From Granulicella cerasi (GTDB lineage: Bacteria > Acidobacteriota > Terriglobia > Terriglobales > Acidobacteriaceae): a DNA stretch of 64,000 bases. Position 1 is the first letter of the stretch, and the number at the start of each line of letters is the position of its first letter. The notes beneath the pieces are model-generated. The model searched no databases. It saw nothing but the letters and a program-made list of their open reading frames with translations, and was not told the DNA's origin. The DNA lies in NCBI RefSeq assembly GCF_025685575.1, contig NZ_JAGSYD010000003.1:798592-862591 (forward strand). The letters run 5' to 3'. Of this stretch, positions 34,332 to 42,676 are shown in pieces. A program made the translations under genes and the position numbers.

Positions 34332-34601
34332 CTACGGGAGATAGTTCTGCCAGGTTTCACCTTCGTTGCCAGCGGACATATTGTGGTGCTTCTTGAGTTG
34401 TTCCACGCGCTGGCGGAAAGCATCGTCCTGTTTCTTCTGTTCATCACGTTCGCGCTGTTGCTGTTCCATTAGCGCGGCGGTCTTCTCTGCCGCCTCGGCA
34501 GCACGATGCGCTTCTCTCGCGCGGTAAATCTCGGTGCTGGCAATGACTGCCAGCACCGCAAGGATTGCAACGAGCAACTTCACTTGAAGCAGCTTCAGCA
34601 T
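34332..34601 (-). CDS. Small membrane-anchored coiled-coil protein of the trb cluster
   Basis: 89 residues: an N-terminal hydrophobic anchor (LLVAILAVLAVIASTEI), then a charged coiled-coil (about 30-72, with QQQRERDEQKKQDDAFRQ) and the C-terminus GNEGETWQNYLP. The same tail ends the neighbouring TrbJ-like protein (ANEGNTWQTYLP). It may be a TrbK/VirB7-type accessory or a binding partner competing for the same site as TrbJ. Gaps on both sides are only about 10 bases. Confidence 0.6.
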   Translation of the reverse strand: MLKLLQVKLLVAILAVLAVIASTEIYRAREAHRAAEAAEKTAALMEQQQRERDEQKKQDDAFRQRVEQLKKHHNMSAGNEGETWQNYLP

Positions 34602-34609
34602 GATCGCTC

Positions 34610-35395
34610 CTACGGAAGGTATGTCTGCCAGGTGTTACCTTCGTTGGCGGCGCTCACGTCGTTTGTCGAACGCTGTACCTGCACGAAGGCGGCGGTATTG
34701 AGGTCGGCAGCAGCAGCATTACGCTGCTGCATGTTGGTGAGCATCATCTGGGAAGCAACGCAGGTGGCGAGAGCACCCTGCGACTGCATCTCGGACATCT
34801 TCTGGGCTTCAGCGGCATTCAGCAGGTTGAGTTGCTGGACCTCGCTGTTGGTTGCGGTAGAGCCATCAAGCTGACTTCCAGCAAGAGAGCTATTGGCTGT
34901 GGTGTTGGCTGCACGCGCCGCACGGTACTGGCCTACGGCGGTCATGCAGTCCGGCGACGCCGCATCCGACGCTTCGATCATGGCAAGCTGCGAGAGTTGC
35001 GAGCTGCCGATGCTCTGGGTCTGGAGATACGTCGTCGAATCGCTGGAGAGAGGCACAGAGGCCGCAGTCCATGCGGTACTGGACGCCGACGGCGAGTTGC
35101 TATTCAGCGCCGTCGTCATCCCGTTCGTCTCTCCGAAGACGTTGCGGACGTTGACGTTCTCCAGAGCGTGCAGTGTGGTTTGCCACTGCGACTTCAGGGA
35201 GAAGTGCTCGATGTTGTTCTTCAGCATCGTGTATTGCGTTTGCAGCGTCGTGAGTTGCGAAACCAGGCTCGCGTAACTCGTGGGATCAAAGACGATATCG
35301 CCTATCCCGAAGAGTGCGAAGCTGGGCGTGGCGGTGAGCAGCAGAGCTGCACCACCCAGCAACCACTTCCCGCGTTTGTTCAGGACCACTTTCAT
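34610..35395 (-). CDS. trbJ: Conjugal transfer protein TrbJ (VirB5-like)
   Basis: 261 residues with a signal peptide (LLGGAALLLTATPSFA) and long amphipathic helices typical of VirB5/TrbJ (YASLVSQLTTLQTQYTMLKN, NSEVQQLNLLNAAEAQKMSE). VirB5 proteins sit at the pilus tip and contact the recipient. It ends ANEGNTWQTYLP, shared with the next small gene. GGAGG precedes the ATG. Confidence 0.8.
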   Translation of the reverse strand: MKVVLNKRGKWLLGGAALLLTATPSFALFGIGDIVFDPTSYASLVSQLTTLQTQYTMLKNNIEHFSLKSQWQTTLHALENVNVRNVFGETNGMTTALNSNSPSASSTAWTAASVPLSSDSTTYLQTQSIGSSQLSQLAMIEASDAASPDCMTAVGQYRAARAANTTANSSLAGSQLDGSTATNSEVQQLNLLNAAEAQKMSEMQSQGALATCVASQMMLTNMQQRNAAAADLNTAAFVQVQRSTNDVSAANEGNTWQTYLP

Positions 35396-35418
35396 GAGGC
35401 ACCTCCTTGATTCATGGC

Positions 35419-35623
35419 CTAGATGTCGTTAGGGCAGGGATAGACGGCGAAGCATCTATCCAGTGGGTGTGTTCTCAGTTCATTCACCTCCTCGATCACT
35501 TGCAGGGAGGCGGCTGCAAGCCATAGGTAGACCGCTGGGCGTGGTACTACAACGGCAGTGACGAAGACGCCTGCGAAGGTCAGAGCGGCATTCCGAAGAC
35601 GATGCGATTTTCATGCTTGTCAT
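35419..35623 (-). pseudogene. Small membrane-protein gene with a possible +1 frameshift
   Basis: The ATG at 35623 overlaps the stop of the upstream gene (ATGA) and has GAGGAGG before it, so a gene is expected. The frame as written gives an Arg-rich 47-codon product. Skipping one base in the A-run of the second codon block (ATGAAAATC, 35614-35606) gives instead MKSHRLRNAALTFAGVFVTA, then VVVPRPAVYLWLAAASLQVI and a stop at 35419, a sensible small membrane protein. The cause could be a sequencing error, mutation or programmed shift. Confidence 0.35.
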
Positions 35624-35853
35624 AATTCCTCCTCTAATTGCCGTGCTATGCGAGGCATCACGGAAACCCATTCCAGTCCGCTGCGTTCGATAGCCTCGGC
35701 GATGGTGTAGTCCATCACGGCAAGCCAATCGGAACGATTGAGGACAAGGGCAACAGCGACCTTCTCGCCGGTGGACTGCACGCCCCATGCCTGTTGTCCA
35801 CCGTGCTTGGCATCGCGTGCTTTGCGGAGAAGATGTTCATATCCGGCTGACAT
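35620..35853 (-). CDS. Small unknown protein of the trb cluster
   Basis: 77 residues (MSAGYEHLLRKARDAKHGGQ to RIARQLEEEL), soluble and mixed alpha/beta, with no motif I recognise. It sits 16 bases downstream of trbI and is coupled by ATGA to the frameshifted membrane gene. Confidence 0.55.
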   Translation of the reverse strand: MSAGYEHLLRKARDAKHGGQQAWGVQSTGEKVAVALVLNRSDWLAVMDYTIAEAIERSGLEWVSVMPRIARQLEEEL

Positions 35854-35868
35854 GGCTTCGCCCTTTCC

Positions 35869-37149
35869 TTACAGCGTTGGGTCTACATGGTGGTCGGCGT
35901 AGGACGGCACGAGCAGATCTCTGCCGATGTAGACACGAGCGCGGGAACCTTCCTTGAGTGTGATAATGGGCAGACGGTTCAGGAAGTGGTTCAAAACCTG
36001 TTCGCCTTCCATCGAAGTTTGTGCGGAGATACCATTCCGTATCTGGGTCGATGGATCGAACACGGTACCGTTGTTGCCGATCTGAGCCATCGCACCCAGG
36101 CCACCGATGGCGGCGGCTGCGCCGAAGGCCATCAGGTAGCCGTGGTCCACCTTCGTCGCAAGGCCGGTTGTCCCAATCGGGTCAAGGCCAAGATACTTAT
36201 CGAAGTCGATGGAGAAGCCATCGGGGCACACGGCACGATGGAAGGACACAAACATCTTCCGCTGCTGCGCGTTGCCGACGCTCTGCACGCTCCCAATCAA
36301 CCGAGTACCTTGCGGCATCAAAAGCTGCTGATGATCGTGCGAGTAGTAGTCGGTCGTCAGCATCACCATGATCGGTCCGGCGAAGCCGCCGTCGATATGG
36401 TTGGTGACAACGCCTTCCAGCACCGTTCCCTCGAAGATCCGATACAAGCGACCGTCGTAGGAATCGAAGCTGTACTTGTCCATCGCGGCGGTGTCGCCGG
36501 CAGGTGAAGCCTGCCGCGCCGACGCATGGACCACATCTGCATCGCCATTGGGTGATGCGGGTTTGCCCTGGGCTGCTGTCTGAACGACCTGCGGAGCAGG
36601 AGTGGAGCCAGCGGTCGAGAAATCAATCGCCACCGTATCGCTATTGAGCGCGTCCTCCTTCTGTTTCTCGGCTGCAAGCCGTTTCTGCTTCGCTTCGGCC
36701 TGCGCCTCGGAGACGTTCGACGTATGCTGCGGCGCATTACTACTGTTGCCGTAGATGCTGTCCCGTTGTGCCTTCGTCATCGGCGGAGCAGTATCGCTCT
36801 CCGGACCGGGAACATCCTGCGATGCCTGAAGCTGCTGCATCGCAGCGGCAATCTCCTGCTGATGACGGAGCGCGTCGGCGTCACGCTGTGCCTGCAACTG
36901 CTGTTGGGCGGTGAAGCTCTTCACCTGCTGGGCATTCGAGGTCGAAGGCGTCATCGCAAGGCTGCTTTGTGGGGCCGACTTCCTATTACCACTCACCAGA
37001 CTGGAAAGGTTGGCGACGCCTATGACTGCAATGATTGCAACCAACGCAATGACGACAGGCATACTCTTCTTGAACGGTGGCCTTGCTTCCGGCTGCTCGG
37101 GAACGGTGGCGGGCGTAGTCTCTTGTACGGTTTCGTTGATCTCTGTCAT
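35869..37149 (-). CDS. trbI: Conjugal transfer protein TrbI (VirB10-like)
   Basis: 426 residues. One N-terminal membrane helix (MPVVIALVAIIAVIGVANL) is followed by a Gln/Pro-rich linker with a coiled stretch (100-200) and the C-terminal VirB10 beta-barrel domain (IFEGTVLEGVVTNHIDGGFA, LMPQGTRLIGSVQSVGNAQQ). VirB10 spans both membranes and gates the channel. It starts 3 bases from the trbG stop. Confidence 0.9.
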   Translation of the reverse strand: MTEINETVQETTPATVPEQPEARPPFKKSMPVVIALVAIIAVIGVANLSSLVSGNRKSAPQSSLAMTPSTSNAQQVKSFTAQQQLQAQRDADALRHQQEIAAAMQQLQASQDVPGPESDTAPPMTKAQRDSIYGNSSNAPQHTSNVSEAQAEAKQKRLAAEKQKEDALNSDTVAIDFSTAGSTPAPQVVQTAAQGKPASPNGDADVVHASARQASPAGDTAAMDKYSFDSYDGRLYRIFEGTVLEGVVTNHIDGGFAGPIMVMLTTDYYSHDHQQLLMPQGTRLIGSVQSVGNAQQRKMFVSFHRAVCPDGFSIDFDKYLGLDPIGTTGLATKVDHGYLMAFGAAAAIGGLGAMAQIGNNGTVFDPSTQIRNGISAQTSMEGEQVLNHFLNRLPIITLKEGSRARVYIGRDLLVPSYADHHVDPTL

Positions 37150-37151
37150 GA

Positions 37152-37985
37152 CTACCGACCTCCCGTCCGGTGGAACTCCACCTTCTGCTTGCCGATGGCG
37201 AGATAGCCGTTATCGAGTTGCTTCGGCACGGTGTACAGGCCGTTTGAGAAATCGAAGTTGATTAGGGAGGGCTTCTTATCCTTCACCTCGTAGAGGGCGG
37301 GCGTCTCCTGAAACTGGCCGCGTAGGTAGGTGAACTTGTCATCGCGCCATATCTGCTGCAAGCCCAGCTCTTTGCCTTTTTTCTCATCCCAGGCGTAATC
37401 GAAGTGAAGTGAGCCGGGATACTGGCTGCGGTAGGTCTCTTCCTTGGCCTGTTCCGCTTTTAACTCCGAAGCCTGGGCAGCTTTCGCAGCGATGGCCTCC
37501 TGCTTCGCCTTCTCCAAATCGGCGGCAGGAACGAACACCGGCATCTGCGTGAGCCGATCCTTCGCGGCCTTATCGTTGGGGGCGATGAGAACCTTCGAGT
37601 CATAGTGGTCGTCGGCGTCGGCAGAGACCTCGCGCAACTGCAAGGTGTACTCGTTGCCGTGGTCGGAGACGATATGAATGTCCGTCGATCCATTGGCAAT
37701 CTTCGGCTTGACGCTGATGAATCGCGAAGCGACGTGACCGGCATCGAAGACCCAGCCCACCGTGTCCCCGGCGTAGACGTTAGCGACCTTCTCCTGATCG
37801 GGAAGCACGATCAACGTGGACTGCAACAACCCGGCACGCACGACAGGCGGTGTCTCCGTCTCGGAGACGGCAACCGTGCGCGGCGCGCTCGGCTGGAGAG
37901 GATGGCTAGCAGGGGCCGATGCATGGAGCGGCAACGCCGCCATTGCAAGGCCATAGCCGATGACGATGGGGATAAGAGGCTTCAC
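37152..37985 (-). CDS. trbG: Conjugal transfer protein TrbG (VirB9-like)
   Basis: 277 residues with a signal peptide (LIPIVIGYGLAMAALPLHA) and a C-terminal VirB9 domain (LHFDYAWDEKKGKELGLQQI, DDKFTYLRGQFQETPALYEV). The start is GTG with AAGGAAG upstream. VirB9 forms the outer-membrane core with VirB10. An inner stretch around residue 170-190 is Ala/Lys/Glu-rich. Confidence 0.88.
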   Translation of the reverse strand: MKPLIPIVIGYGLAMAALPLHASAPASHPLQPSAPRTVAVSETETPPVVRAGLLQSTLIVLPDQEKVANVYAGDTVGWVFDAGHVASRFISVKPKIANGSTDIHIVSDHGNEYTLQLREVSADADDHYDSKVLIAPNDKAAKDRLTQMPVFVPAADLEKAKQEAIAAKAAQASELKAEQAKEETYRSQYPGSLHFDYAWDEKKGKELGLQQIWRDDKFTYLRGQFQETPALYEVKDKKPSLINFDFSNGLYTVPKQLDNGYLAIGKQKVEFHRTGGR

Positions 37986-38008
37986 GGTTTCACTTCCTTT
38001 CGTTGTGG

Positions 38009-40378
38009 TTACAAACCTTCTCCGGCTGCGAAACGGGCGATGCCATCAGTAAGCCCGTACTTCTCGATCAACTTCGCACGGCGCACGCGATCCTTCGGCT
38101 TGGTGGAGACAGCCGCATAGGTGCGGTTGTCGAGGTTTAGCCGAATCACTTTGCTCAATCCATCGCGGCGCATGTACAGGGCCTCGCGGTCCTGCAAGCT
38201 CTCAAAAAGTGCGAGCTGCTGCTCATTCATCTTGAAGAGCTCCGCATACCGCTTGCGGTTGAACGTGGCGTCCTTCAGGAACAGGAATGACGAACAGGAG
38301 TTGACGATGCTATCGGCGTTCTCACCGAGGTCTTCGGCGGACTGGCCAATCATGGTCACGCCACCCAGGTTCTTGCGAACAGTTTTGATGGAAGCCAATG
38401 CCGCATCCAGCAACTGCTTGTTCTTCATGCTGGAGAACAGTTCTTCAATCAAAATGTGTTTGGGGACGCCCAAGTTCGCAGGGTTGAAGAGGACATCGTT
38501 GATGCGGTGCAGAAGCCATACCATCAGCGGCTCGATCAGGTCGGCATACTGCGCGTTGTTCACGCCCTGAAAGTCGAAGCACTGGATGCGCGAGAGCGAT
38601 AGCCTGTCCTCAACGTTGTCGAAGATAGCGCTGTACACACCGCGTCCAACCCACTTCGACAAGTAGCGGTCGAGCTTTTTCGGTAGGTAGAGATTCGACA
38701 GGCGGCGGTTTGCAAGGTCGAGCAGGTACATATCCTGCACGGCCTTGTGGATCACGTCATCATCTTCCGGCTCCAGTTCGGCACCGCCGTTGGTGAGCAG
38801 CAGCTTTACAAACGAATAGAGGAACTGGATATTGCTTTCGGTAGGCTCCAGCGTGAACGGATTTACGCGTGGACCATCTTTGCCTACGCGGTCAACGCGG
38901 CCACCGTATAACTCGACCACGCTCTCATAGCTGCCGCCGATGTCGAAGATGTAGGTGAAGCCACCGTATTTCTGCTCGTGCGCGATGGTGACATTCCCGG
39001 CCACGCTTTTGCCTGAACCTGTAGGCCCGAGGATGAGCTGCACGCGAACACCATCCACATACGCATCATGAAAGAACGGTGTGCCTGTCCGCGTCTCGAA
39101 GACGTTCAGATACTCTGCATCCAGGTCATCCGCGTGGGGATGCCCGAGGTGCGGCGCGAAGATCGAAGAGAGACGTGCGTGATGGTCTTCCGCCAGCCAC
39201 AGAGGAAAGACGTTGAACTTGCCGTTGCCTGGGAACATGGCATAGAACGCGGAGAGATTGCCCAACGTTTCTTCCATGACCTGTGCGCGGGCTTCCACGA
39301 AGACGCGATGCACAGAGGGCGCGACATTGCGCAGTGTCTCTGCGCTCCGTGTGGCGACCAGTAGACGGAGCGAGTATTCACCCTGCGCCTTTTTATCTAA
39401 CGATCGGACCACTTCGCTCAGGTCATCGACCTGAAGGTTGGCCGCGCGTGCGCTCGCCCCTTCGTCCAGTGAGTCCGTATCGCGCCCGGCCATCACACGC
39501 GTGAGCACGCCCACTTTGAAGAAGCTGATGAACTTCTCCTGGTTGTCGATCTCCTTGCGAACGGTGCTGGCGGCCTTGGGCCGCCATGTCGAACACAGCA
39601 CGCTATCGCAATCGAGCCGTGCGAGGTCTGCGAATAAGCAAGGCCGCGATGCTTCCGGCATCGCCTTCAGCGAGTACATCTGCACGTACCGCTTGCCGAT
39701 GCGGAGATGGTCTTCCTTCCATGCGACAGGTGCTTGCACGATCTGACGGTCCACGCCGGTGTCTGTGCGAAGCCGTCCCTGTTCCGCCCAGTTTTCGAGA
39801 TTGAACAGATATGAGAAGAACTGAAATACCTGTTGCTTATCGAGTAGCTGAAGCCCAAGCGAGTTGCCGAGGTTGCCAGCCAATAGAGATGCAGTCTTCT
39901 CCAACTCCGCCAGCATCCGCGTAGTGGACGCTGCGTTTTCCTGCGGCTTGCTCTCGAACGCTTTCAACTTCTCCGGCTCGATGGTCAGGCACCAGTGCAG
40001 GTCGATGCGGCGAAATCCCGCCGACGCTTCGAGGAAGCGTAGGCGGTCGTCTACGAATACCTGCGTGACGGGGTTTGTGTAGGTTTGTTGCCGTGGCAAT
40101 TCAAAGCCGGAGCGCACGCGCGTGTACTGATAGAGGCAAGCTCCTTCCGGCAGTCCACGCAACGCTCCTTCAAGCGAACGAAGCTGCGACTCCAACTCCT
40201 GTTCCGTCATGCACTCTTCGTCGATGCCCGCAAGTGTGAACAGGCATCCATAGCCATCGCCCTTCAGCGCGAAGATGTGCTCACTCACAAAGCGCGCAAT
40301 CGGCACGATGCTGCACGCCGCGCCAGCTTTGGCGAACCACGGAACTGGTTTGATCTGCTCAGTATTTGCGCGGGTCAT
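38009..40378 (-). CDS. trbE: Conjugal transfer ATPase TrbE (VirB4 family)
   Basis: 789 residues. The N-terminal CagE/TrbE domain runs to about 400 and the C-terminal ATPase has Walker A LGPTGSGKSVAGN and Walker B HILIEELFSSM. VirB4 ATPases drive pilin extraction and channel assembly. The start overlaps the virB3-like gene by 20 bases. Confidence 0.92.
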   Translation of the reverse strand: MTRANTEQIKPVPWFAKAGAACSIVPIARFVSEHIFALKGDGYGCLFTLAGIDEECMTEQELESQLRSLEGALRGLPEGACLYQYTRVRSGFELPRQQTYTNPVTQVFVDDRLRFLEASAGFRRIDLHWCLTIEPEKLKAFESKPQENAASTTRMLAELEKTASLLAGNLGNSLGLQLLDKQQVFQFFSYLFNLENWAEQGRLRTDTGVDRQIVQAPVAWKEDHLRIGKRYVQMYSLKAMPEASRPCLFADLARLDCDSVLCSTWRPKAASTVRKEIDNQEKFISFFKVGVLTRVMAGRDTDSLDEGASARAANLQVDDLSEVVRSLDKKAQGEYSLRLLVATRSAETLRNVAPSVHRVFVEARAQVMEETLGNLSAFYAMFPGNGKFNVFPLWLAEDHHARLSSIFAPHLGHPHADDLDAEYLNVFETRTGTPFFHDAYVDGVRVQLILGPTGSGKSVAGNVTIAHEQKYGGFTYIFDIGGSYESVVELYGGRVDRVGKDGPRVNPFTLEPTESNIQFLYSFVKLLLTNGGAELEPEDDDVIHKAVQDMYLLDLANRRLSNLYLPKKLDRYLSKWVGRGVYSAIFDNVEDRLSLSRIQCFDFQGVNNAQYADLIEPLMVWLLHRINDVLFNPANLGVPKHILIEELFSSMKNKQLLDAALASIKTVRKNLGGVTMIGQSAEDLGENADSIVNSCSSFLFLKDATFNRKRYAELFKMNEQQLALFESLQDREALYMRRDGLSKVIRLNLDNRTYAAVSTKPKDRVRRAKLIEKYGLTDGIARFAAGEGL

Positions 40379-40634
40379 AGTAGCTCTTCTGGCCCAGACT
40401 CAGGCCCCACAGTTGAAACATCTTTGGGTGTTTGCGCACGACCAGCCATGCACAGACTGCAAGCGTTGGAAACGCGAGCATGGCCAGCAATCGAAACCCA
40501 ACGAGGAAAACCGCAGCGCAGACGAATAAGATCGCCATCCATGCTGTAAGATCGAGACCAAGTTTGGCTCTCGGTCGATTCAGCGCCTGATTGATTGCCT
40601 GCGGTTCTCCTCGCCTGGTCATAGCCGATGTCAC
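40359..40634 (-). CDS. trbD: VirB3/TrbD-like inner-membrane protein
   Basis: 91 residues with two adjacent hydrophobic helices (WMAILFVCAAVFLVGFRLLA, MLAFPTLAVCAWLVV) and a basic N-terminus, the usual VirB3 build. It ends GQKSYYDPRKY, close to the YDP motif of the family, and is placed between VirB2-like and VirB4-like genes as expected. A second in-frame ATG at 40622 is possible. Confidence 0.85.
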   Translation of the reverse strand: MTSAMTRRGEPQAINQALNRPRAKLGLDLTAWMAILFVCAAVFLVGFRLLAMLAFPTLAVCAWLVVRKHPKMFQLWGLSLGQKSYYDPRKY

Positions 40635-40637
40635 CTC

Positions 40638-40979
40638 CTACATCGACTGCCCGGTTAGCGAGCCTATCCATCCGGCTCCCCAGCCGAGAACTCCGGCACC
40701 GAACAGCGCGCCGAAGAGTCCGGGAATGGCCTCGGAGAAGCGGCCACTCATCATCCGTATGCCTGCGAAGATCAGGCCGCCCAAACAGATGACAGCCCCG
40801 GCATACATCGCGAAGGTCTTAAAACTCGACATCAGCGTCGTTGCGCCGCTCATGTCGATGGTGCCTTGGGCGTGCGCTACGCTTACAAACGCGAGGGTGA
40901 AGAGTGCGGGGAGAAGTGAACGCCCTGCACGGAGGGAGTGCTGGAAAAGCCGGTTACAGAGGGGACGGTTTCGTGACAT
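40638..40979 (-). CDS. trbC: TrbC/VirB2-type pilin
   Basis: 113 residues: a long signal sequence (ALFTLAFVSVAHA) and two hydrophobic helices (FAMYAGAVICLGGLIFAGI and AIPGLFGALFGAGVLGWGAG) typical of VirB2/TrbC pilins. I start at ATG 40979 because AGGAG lies seven bases upstream; the frame also opens at TTG 40985. It is the first structural gene of the trb operon. Confidence 0.85.
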   Translation of the reverse strand: MSRNRPLCNRLFQHSLRAGRSLLPALFTLAFVSVAHAQGTIDMSGATTLMSSFKTFAMYAGAVICLGGLIFAGIRMMSGRFSEAIPGLFGALFGAGVLGWGAGWIGSLTGQSM

Positions 40980-41097
40980 TGGCAATCTCCTGATGGCAGG
41001 TTTTACTTCGCCATGTCACGCAAGCTAATGCGGTGAGATTTACCAAGTCCAAGACCTAATATTTATAGTGCCCAAGATTGTGTTTATAGATGGGCAA

Positions 41098-42054
41098 TCA
41101 ACCAACGAGCGTGAGCTGCTTCGGACGGCGAACCGCAGCGGGTTGCGGCTGCTTCCGATGGTCTCCCAGACCATGCTCGTCGAGGTAGCGCTCGATGAAC
41201 ATCAAGGCCATGTGTTTATGACTTCTCGATGTAACGAAAGCAAAATCCGCTGTCCATTTCAGCCCCGCTAACGGTCTTGCAACCAGCCCTGCATCCAGTG
41301 GCCATAGCTGGTCGATGAGAGCGAGTCCGTAGCCTTGCTTGACCATCATTTGTATGTCCGTCGGAGTGGCAGCGGAACTTGCGAGATGCAGTTCGATACC
41401 CAGTTCGGAGAACATCTCTGAAAGGCGCGCATGCGCAGCAGGATGCAGCTCGGGATCACGGAAGACTTTCAATCGGGGTGCCGCTTCGTGTATGTCTACC
41501 TGCGCTTGAGTGCTTAGGGGATCGTCCGCACGCATACAGATGACCAGCGGCGAATGTGCAACCTCGCGAACATCCCAGCGGTCTCTGTCGACAGGCATCG
41601 GGAGCAGAGCGCAGTCGAGAGTTCCTGCTTCCAATCTCTCCAAAACATGCTGCGTATCTGTCCCAGAGAGCTGGATCTCGCAGTCTGGAAACATCCCTTG
41701 ATACACGAGACGGAAGTTGTCGAGAAGGAAGCTATTCACGAAGGAAGAGAAGCCCATGCGGAGAGGCGGTACAGTTCCGTCATGTATGGCTTTTGCCATG
41801 CGGAACGTCTCCTTCTTCTGCGGGAGTACGACTCTTGCCCATGCAAGCACAAACTCACCCGCAGGTGTTGGATGAACCCCGTTGCGTCCGTCACGTATCA
41901 GGAGGGGATATCCAATATCAGCCTCGACCATTTTGATCTGATGACTGATCGCAGGTTGTGAGCGCAGGACATGCTCGGCGGCCTTGCTGAAATTACGGCG
42001 TTCAGCAATCGCAACCAAATATTCCAGATGACGAAACTCGACGATGTCTGACAT
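41098..42054 (-). CDS. LysR-family transcriptional regulator
   Basis: 318 residues. The N-terminal winged helix (FRHLEYLVAIAERRNFSKAA, EHVLRSQPAISHQIKMVEAD) is followed by a substrate-binding domain (LDCALLPMPVDRDRWDVREV, GYGLALIDQLWPLDAGLV). It is upstream of, and on the same strand as, trbC with a 118-base gap containing two TATAAA-like boxes, so it may control the transfer operon. The ligand is unknown. Confidence 0.88.
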   Translation of the reverse strand: MSDIVEFRHLEYLVAIAERRNFSKAAEHVLRSQPAISHQIKMVEADIGYPLLIRDGRNGVHPTPAGEFVLAWARVVLPQKKETFRMAKAIHDGTVPPLRMGFSSFVNSFLLDNFRLVYQGMFPDCEIQLSGTDTQHVLERLEAGTLDCALLPMPVDRDRWDVREVAHSPLVICMRADDPLSTQAQVDIHEAAPRLKVFRDPELHPAAHARLSEMFSELGIELHLASSAATPTDIQMMVKQGYGLALIDQLWPLDAGLVARPLAGLKWTADFAFVTSRSHKHMALMFIERYLDEHGLGDHRKQPQPAAVRRPKQLTLVG

Positions 42055-42327
42055 GGCCGTGATACTCCGCTGGCAGTGACGTCAAGACTCCACATCTCCC
42101 TCGGGGGGACGAGAGTCGATGTTGCACCTTAAATCGTTCATCTACGAACCTAGGGAGTCAATTAGTTTCGTTTAGGTCTCTGGATACGCTGTCAGGTAAC
42201 TAGGAACCAGATAGTTCCTACCTTCAGAAGCGATCCATGCACAAAACTTTGAGTGGTATTGATGAGAAGTATTGGACTCTGGTTTAGCCTCGCCGCACTC
42301 TCGATGTGACGCACATGCGAGGTGTCA
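42055..42327. other. Divergent control region between lysR and the excisionase-like gene
   Basis: 273 bases without a gene. It must hold promoters for both directions and may hold Xis/Int arm sites. I see no strong repeat beyond short words (for example CTAGGAACCAGATAGTTCCTA, an imperfect repeat near 42199-42219). Confidence 0.4.
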
Positions 42328-42612
42328 ATGGAAAACCGCAATCTTGATTTAGCTAGCTCTGTATCAGAATCAACCTCCGTCCCACGAAAGCCTCCTGCTC
42401 GATGGACTCCACTCGAACCATTGCTCACAGCAGAAGATGTCGCACGGCGGTTGAACGTCAGTACCGATTGGGTATGGGACCATTCCTCCCGTAAGAAGCC
42501 GTTGCTTCCTGTCATTCGCATGGGCGATGGAACGCTACGGTATCGCGCCAGTGGTATCGAACTGTTTATCGACGAACATGAGCGCTTGTCCTCACTAAGA
42601 AAGCGGGCGTGA
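42328..42612 (+). CDS. xis: Excisionase-like HTH protein (AlpA/Xis type)
   Basis: 94 residues. The core LLTAEDVARRLNVSTDWVWD followed by LPVIRMGDGTLRYRASGIEL is the MerR-like HTH_17 fold of excisionases, which bind near the attachment site and favour excision. I start at ATG 42328 (GAGG upstream); a GTG two codons earlier is possible. The integrase gene follows 64 bases later on the same strand. Confidence 0.75.
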   Translation: MENRNLDLASSVSESTSVPRKPPARWTPLEPLLTAEDVARRLNVSTDWVWDHSSRKKPLLPVIRMGDGTLRYRASGIELFIDEHERLSSLRKRA

Positions 42613-42676
42613 ATCCAAGACGCAAGAGCACTAGAATGGATAGTGCCCACTGTCTCCCCGCGGAAACAGAGGAATC

